Assembly (NCBI GenBank): GCA_008933995.1
Contig: WARS01000044.1
Location: 1,446,866 to 1,510,865 of the forward strand
DNA: 64,000 bases
Direction of reading: 5' to 3'
DNA from: Datnioides undecimradiatus
Lineage: Eukaryota > Chordata > Actinopteri > Lobotiformes > Datnioididae
In this document: piece after piece, positions 57,400 to 64,000 of the stretch
Numbering within the stretch: the first letter of the stretch is position 1
Layout of the letters: the number at the start of each line of letters is the position of its first letter
Position numbers and translations under genes: made by a program
The notes under the pieces: generated by a model
What the model was told of the DNA's origin: nothing
What the model saw: the letters and a program-made list of their open reading frames with translations, nothing else
The model's database searches: none

Positions 57400-60330
57400 T
57401 TTGTGTGTCGTGGTGGGGGAGAGAGGGTGGGGGATCACAGGTGCATAGAAACATTGCATCACTTCCACCTTTGATTCTCTGACCAGTCAGACAAAGGAAA
57501 GTAGCGAGGTACATTTAAAAAAAAAAAACATAACACGACATGGCATTTTAACTGTGGCACCGGTGCAAATGACAGTTCAGAATCATGTTAATGTTTATTT
57601 ACGTCCTACATGTAATTATAATATATAAAAGTAAAGAACTGTCTGAGGAGGGAAAGGGGGAGATCAGAAGCAGGAGGCACTCAGTCGGACTACGTCACCA
57701 CATTACCTGGCTCAAATTTCCATAGGTAAACAAAGAGCAGCCACGGTGTATACCTGTGAGTGGGAGGGTGTGTTGTGGTACATGGCAAAGTCTATTTTTC
57801 AGGTTTGAAGCTGTGTTTTGTGCTGACAGGGACTGGAATTTTCTAATCCAGCCTAACCTAAGGCAGGGGGCAGGTGAGCTGAAACATGAGAGGGTCTCAG
57901 CGCTCAGCTTAAGATGAGACACAGTGTCTCTCACGTGGTTCCCCGCTCTATAATTTTTCAAAACAAGTCATCATCAGACAGTAATTCAGACAGCGGTAAC
58001 TCGTCCCCCTGTCTTTGTTAGAGGCAGTATATTTTATCATAAAACAGTGGTTATAGTGGAGCTTTAAAACTGGCCCTGGTGTGTCCCTCCTGAGCCTGCT
58101 GTTAAAAGCAGCAGAGCAGTATTATGTGGCACCTGGTATGCAGAGAACTGTGTTTTCAGGTCTCTCATAGGCTGTATTTTAAAAGTAATTTTGCCACTGA
58201 AGCCTCAATTAATAAAACTGCAAGTGCCAGGATGCGTACTACCTTTTTTTTAAAATGAGTGCCTGATTCTGCCATTATGTTTGTCCAGCAGAGAGCACTG
58301 ATGAGTTTATTTTTCAAATGTGAAATGCCCTGTTAAGTTCATATCTCAATCACAGTTATCTAAGAGCTACTGTTATTAACAGTGTTTGCTATGTTAATAA
58401 TCAAAAAATTGAACTTAACAATGTGAAACAGTGTGAAGTGCTCTATTTTGCATGTTACATTTGAGTCACAGAGTTTTAAAAAAGTCCCAGCAATCTTTAA
58501 GAAGCCCTTAAAGTCATTTGACCATATCTGACAACCTTTTCCACTGTCAAAATGGTATTTTCAGAAACCTCCAAGACTCCTCCAAGAACCTGTATGGAAA
58601 ACTATTCTCTCCACCATAAAATTAATTTTTAACTTGCCTCCAAAGTTGCAGCTACTGCTTTTCCTTCTGGAAGCCAGAAATGACATATGGCTGAATTTGT
58701 CATCTTCTGTCTAGAGTGGTTTATATTCATATTGGTCATTTCTATAATTTTCTGTTTTTCTAGAGTATTCCTTGTATTTTCTTGCATCATACAAAGTGAG
58801 CAGGAAGATATGGCTTGATAGGATTGTTGGGATAAAAGTCCTTCTTGTTGTGCAGTGGACAGTATATTTTTGCAATAGTAGTAAACAGAAAGAAAACTGT
58901 TAATCTGAAACTAACTGTAAAATGAGTGCATTTCCTTTGCATTACAATAAGGTCTTATTCTACAGAAATTCACTGTATGGCTTGTAAAAAGAACTCAGTC
59001 CTCTCGGGAAGTTCTGTAGTTTTGAAGTAAAGTGCATTAAATGTGATTAAAGATTTCTAGTGAATATGATCTGAAAGATAATTAATTAGAATTCGGCAGA
59101 TCCAAGAGGATCTGAGAATGATATTCACAGAGGACATACATCTGAGCAGAGTTCAGCTTGAGTGCAGTGAGTTCAATTGTATAACTCGGATGTCGAGGCT
59201 GCTTTCCTGATAGGACTTGTAATCTGGGATAATTGGCCCCTTTCAGGGACTCAGATTATACCAACAGCATTGCTGTCAGAAGTAATGGGCCGACATTGTC
59301 AGCTAAATAACACACACAAACACATTTGAGGAATAACTCTTTTTTTTTTTTAGCTAGCTGTAACATTTAATCCATTACCATGTTAAACTCAAGTTTGGAG
59401 CAGAATCCAGATGCGAATGAGGAAGAGGAACAGTAAAGTGCTCTACAATCCTTAACACAGACACTCAATTAGGATTTATTTATCCACTGTTTCCGTTTCC
59501 ATCCATGCTTGTGCAGTGTTATCTTTCCTCTGGCAGCACTAATGATATGTGAAAGTCCAAACAGACTCAAAGTAAAGAGGTGCCAATTTTTACTTTTTTT
59601 TTTGACCCTGGTATATTTTTCTGCCTGAGTTGTCAGAAGGCTGCATTACTGTAAAAACAGATTTAGCTCAGGAGTTTTCTAAATTTAAGAACTTTGATTA
59701 AATCAAGTTTTTGTGGTGTGTCTACTTTGTTGTTGTTTGAAACCCATCATTTTGGGGTGAAAGGTGCAGTGGGTGAAGAGAGGGGGTAAACAGTGATAGC
59801 TGTATATTCTATAACAATAAATGCTCATGATTAAGTCAGAAACTTTAAGTTAAAGTAAAAGTCCCAACCAGTACACTGAGATTCTTCTATGATCAAAAAT
59901 GAGCAAACAAATCTGGACTGATAGATGCAAAAATATGTCATCATCTCCCCCCACCACAAAGCAGTGAGAAAAGCATGCAAAAACCGAAACGCAGAAACCT
60001 CTCATGCAAAACAACCAAAACTGTTCTAACTTTGGCAGAAAATACTGTGTTCACGTAGGGCCCCAATCACTCATTGTAAGAGGATGATTAAGAAAATGGA
60101 TTTTCAAGCCCCAGAATTTTAGTATTGAGATAAAATATTGGTTTCACAATGCAAATGTGGTTCCACATGCTCTGCGGAGAGCTCAGTAAGCTTCATGTTG
60201 CATAGCGAAATATACAGCCAAAAGCGGCATTGATGTCAGTTAGTTGAATGGGTTTTGTTTTTTTTTTTGTCCAATTGAATTGTTTGTGTTTGTGATCTGC
60301 TCTGTGGTAAAAAAAAAATCTCCTGCCTGG
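57400..60330. other. Intergenic DNA upstream of rapgef5
   Basis: No gene was seen. The stretch 59090-59310 has non-repetitive, balanced composition and could be a conserved non-coding element, but this cannot be judged from one sequence. Confidence 0.4.
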
Positions 60331-61296
60331 CCACATGTGTGCCATAATCTGCTAAAGAGGAGCTAAACACAATTACTGAGAGCACAAAACAATCATTCCT
60401 TTATTCAGATCATTATTCAGATAGCTGCTCTCTGAGATTTAAAGATGTGAAACTGTACAGTCGGCTGTGAGGAAGATTTCAACCATTACAGGAAATACTG
60501 CCAGAGATGCCACTGATTTTGCACTTGCTAAATAAACAATCAGACATTTGAACATGATTCCTGCAAATTGGCATTTACATGGGTAACTGTGCCAGATTGG
60601 ACAAGACTGATGAGAAGTATGACGATGAGCATCCATTCTCCACTGAAGTGCAAAAGCTTAATCTCACTGGACCTCAGTGCAGGCTTCAGAACATGATTAT
60701 GAACTTAAATAGTTCTATTTTTAATGTGAAAAGGCAGTACAATTTGTATTTAGATCGATAGCACTATAGTAGTCACCTGAAAGTGAAAGAAGGAAATAAG
60801 GAAAATACTCAGTGTTTGCAAAATTGCTGAAGAAGCAAAAGAAGAGAAGGGGACTTTGGGCTCTCTTGTGCCGAGTCTTGAGGATGATGAAATATGCTGC
60901 TCTGCAGTCCCAAGAGACCACTGAGACCAGCCGCTGATACACATACACACACTAACATGTGCTGGCACATATGTACACACAGCAAAATCAAATAAGCCTG
61001 ATTGTATAGGATTTGAATGAAGGAGCCCTGTATAGTAGTGTACATACAGTACTATACAGTACACCAGGGTTATGTGATGATGCGCTGGGAGAAGCATGGC
61101 TTATAGGGGGAGGGGAAGTGGAGGAAACGAGGAGAAGGGGGTAAGAAAGAGCGAGGGGAACAAGGGGGCCGAAGCAAGGAGGGCGAGATAGTAAACCAAT
61201 TACCATAGGACTGGAGAAAGCCTTTCATCCCGAAACTGTCACCACACACACAAATATACACACTTCTATCTGCCTCTCTCCTGCATACAAATACGG

Positions 61297-61299
<3 letters not shown>

Positions 61300-61329
<30 letters not shown>
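61300..61329. repeat. (CA)n microsatellite
   Basis: CA run of about 15 units, ending at a CG. Confidence 0.95.
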
Positions 61330-61331
<2 letters not shown>

Positions 61332-61479
61332 TCAGACATCTCTCTTTATCGCTCACTCACACACATATTCAGAGCCCTCTTCAAACAAATGCACTCTTGA
61401 TTAAATATTGAGGAGTGCCTGTGGCGAACTGAGCGGAGATACAATTCCTCTCGTCTCTTATGGAGCTCTCCGTCTATGG

Positions 61480-61690
61480 AAGAAGGAGAAAGAAGTGCTA
61501 AAGGAAAGGAGAGAGAGAAAAGAAGAGGCAAGAAAACAGTGGCCCGAGAAACAGACACAAAGGGAAGGAGAGGATGAAGAGGAATGGAGAGAGTGAAGGA
61601 CTGGAGAAGGGATGGCAGGAGGGATGAGAAAACCAGCTGGGCAGCAATGAAAAGACAGGAATAGAGAAACTGAGAGCAGACAAGAGTGAG
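61480..61690 (+). repeat. Purine-rich tract
   Basis: About 200 bases of mostly A and G on the plus strand. It generates spurious Arg/Glu/Lys-rich and Ser/Leu/Phe-rich frames on the two strands. Confidence 0.75.
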
Positions 61691-61929
61691 CATAATCAGA
61701 AGGGAAAGAAAAGTAAGGACTGTCATACTTAGATAAACTAGAACCTATAGTACAATATGACAGATAAGGTCATGTATAAAAGAACAAAGTCAAGGCTCAT
61801 ACCATGAAAGAGCTGATACTGTTCTGTGCACTTTCAAGTATCTGCACTGACCTTTAGTCCATGACAAACATTATAAAAAAACTTTTTTTAGCCACACTAG
61901 CTAGCTGAGCATTCAGCACTTTTGTCCAG

Positions 61930-62250
61930 ATTAAAATAGCTGCCACATGGATTGTCATGAAATTTTCTACAAATATTCATGGTCTCCAGAGGAGGAATCC
62001 GAATAACTATGGCGATCCCTTGACTTTCTATTCAGTGTCGTCATCAAGGCAAAATTCCACTTTGTGCAACACCAGCAAAGGTAGTGATACCCCTGCATCC
62101 TCAGCTGTACTTTGTAAAGACAGGCCTAATAATTATAAAATGTTAGCATCCTGCTAAGCTAAAATAAAATGGGCATGTTAGCATTGTCATTGTGACCATT
62201 TTTAGCACACCAAAGTTAGCATTTAGCTCAAAGCAACACTGTGACTTTAT
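61930..62250. repeat. Dispersed teleost repeat (TTAGCAT family)
   Basis: Elements such as GGATTGTCATGAAATTTTCT, CCTCAGCTGTACTTTGT and several TTAGCAT/GTTAGC words near 62140-62225 match, in reverse orientation, a common fish repeat that I recognise. Its exact ends are not clear. Confidence 0.5.
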
Positions 62251-64000
62251 AGGCTCATGGAACCCCTAGCAATACTGTAGACTCTAAGCATTGCTCAACT
62301 CAACTTGAATACAGGCTTATCTAATGCCTTTAAAACACAGATGAAAAAAAAATAAAAATAATGTGAATTTGCCCTATGGGACTTCAAAACTCTTGCATCC
62401 AAACACATGTGATAGACACTCTTAATAGACTTAAGGGCTGATCCTGCTGATATTCCCGCTGAGGCAGTTAAAAAGCCATTAGATGATGAATATTGCACAT
62501 ACTCCACAGCAATCCACACACACATCCATGTATGATGACACTCACTCATTTTGCACGTGTACTCAAACTCAAGTCCAAGCACACACGCGTCCATGTCCAC
62601 AAGGCCCTCAAGCAATTTCTGTTCAATGTGGGGGTCATTTATTATTGCTGTGGTTTGTGGGCAAAGCACAGAACAGTCTTTTCCATACGGTTGCCTCAGG
62701 ACATCAGAGAGGACTGAACGTACCTCTCATCCTAGATGCTGCGTGGTTGCCATCTAGCAGTGGCCATAGTGAACAGCAGACTGGACCAAAGTTCACTGTG
62801 ACGGATGCTACTCTAACCTCTTCGCATTGTTTTGTGCAAACCTTGAATAGTGATTTCAGGCAATATGACTAGGGATGCAGGCTTTGAGCAGTTCGATGTT
62901 TTTTAAGATCAGATACTGTTGTGCATAACAGAACACCTAGGGAAATGCGGGAGTAAAGAGCTCAGAGAGAAGCCACTGCTCACACACTGCAAGAGGAGTC
63001 TTATCTGCAAAGGTATCTCGAAGGAGCACAGAAAACAAAAAAAGTACTGTTTTGGTCCCGTGGGAAACTTTTGTGCAACACTTTCGGATTCAATTCTCCA
63101 GGTCTACTTTTAACTACAGAAAGGTATGTACAGCTGTGTACTACACTGACATATTTTTTTAATGATTACTGTCAAGAACCATTTTGAAAAAAGTAAAATA
63201 TATCGAATCTGTTAAATCTAATGACTCTTAAGGGTGATCCTTTTGTTTCTTTTTTATGGTACATTGCACAAGTCATAACCCCTACACACTAATAAAGCAA
63301 AAGTGTTATCAAGAGCAACCACATACTAAATATTACCTAATTACTTATTTAAAAAAAATAAGAATTAAACTATTTCTATTGACATAAAGGTGAACTTGTT
63401 GCTTTGCTTATTTACGTAAATATTTAGTCCATCACCCTGTTACATGATGAAGTATGTTGATATCTCAGATTTTGTCAGTGCATCTCTCTAAGCCAGAGAA
63501 AGATACTGTATGCCCATCTGGTTTGTCACTATAAATTACAGATAATATTATGATATACAGTATATCAATAGATAAAAATACATAAACTGAAGATTTTATT
63601 GATACTATTATACTGGGAGGGGTTACACTTCATTGTAAAATTTAATTACACATGGCACTGGAAACACATACAGACCAATGGATATACAAAAATATATATT
63701 CATGCAGACATATATTATGTATATTTATGTAAACACGTATTGGGCAGCCTTATTTTGCCAGATGACATAGATAATTTAAACTTCAGGTCACAGATATATT
63801 CACCTCAACAGTAGTTAGGATCAGTGCAACAGGAAACGTGAACTCTCTGGATTTTTGTATTGTTTAAAATGAAAGAACAAAAAGAGGATCTGACCAATTT
63901 TGACATTGGGTTTTTTGGTTTTTATGGTGCAACTAAGGTGAAATGGTCTCGTTGAAGAAACTGGAGATCATTAGAAAAGAACAATGGGGACATTTGATGG

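Larger units (their letters stand above)
60330..64000. other. Intergenic DNA, distal
   Basis: No convincing gene. It contains a CA microsatellite (61300-61329), a purine-rich tract (61480-61690) and a dispersed fish repeat (61930-62250). Open frames here are short and overlap low-complexity sequence. Confidence 0.45.

Noticed and set aside
61346-61726. 126-codon hydrophobic minus-strand frame suggestive of a membrane protein
   Set aside because: It is the complement of a purine-rich tract, giving Ser/Leu/Phe bias; there are no splice or family features.
62295-62872. Overlapping 124- and 129-codon frames on opposite strands near the window end
   Set aside because: Neither has a recognised domain or splice signals, and they overlap each other; I treat them as chance frames.

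Overview
This window comes from a vertebrate, almost certainly a ray-finned (teleost) fish. The genes are split by GT-AG introns. CA/GT microsatellites are dense. Remnants resemble teleost L2 LINEs, Tc1-like transposons and common short fish repeats. A small secreted C-type lectin of the fish ladderlectin/l-2 type sits between two conserved vertebrate genes. I could run no searches, so family names rest on recognised protein motifs and on intron phases that join in frame.

Two complete genes lie on the minus strand. The first (about 1.3-7.7 kb) is a CDCA7-family gene, best called cdca7l. Ten coding exons join in frame to a predicted 419-residue nuclear protein. It has an acidic LEDGF-binding-type motif near the N-terminus, a conserved NIKENKAM helix, basic nuclear-localisation stretches and a C-terminal cysteine-rich zinc-finger domain. 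A perfect E2F palindrome lies about 320 bp upstream of the proposed start. The second gene (16.4-57.1 kb) is rapgef5 (Repac/GFR/MR-GEF), a Rap guanine-nucleotide exchange factor. I resolve 26 coding exons for about 952 residues: DEP domain, eroded cyclic-nucleotide-binding region, REM (RasGEF-N) domain, ubiquitin-like RA-type domain and CDC25 catalytic domain. The human order is also CDCA7L next to RAPGEF5, which supports both names.

Between the two genes (9.4-13.3 kb) is a decayed tandem cluster of C-type lectin genes. One copy is intact and intronless, with its own TATA box and polyadenylation signal. At least three are fragments. The rest is introns and intergenic DNA with microsatellites, purine-rich tracts, transposon fossils and a few stretches that could be conserved enhancers. 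From 57.4 to 64 kb I see no gene.

The most notable points are: (1) a 100-nt intron in rapgef5 with U12-type AT-AC ends and a near-consensus branch site; (2) an apparent fossil of a cyclic-nucleotide-binding domain in rapgef5, both flanks kept and the core replaced by acidic and glycine-rich linkers; (3) a possible internal start giving a short rapgef5 form with a duplicated acidic N-terminus; (4) the lectin birth-and-death cluster; and (5) a pair of RFX X-box-like sites in a rapgef5 intron. I found no CRISPR array, prokaryotic operon or wholly new system.
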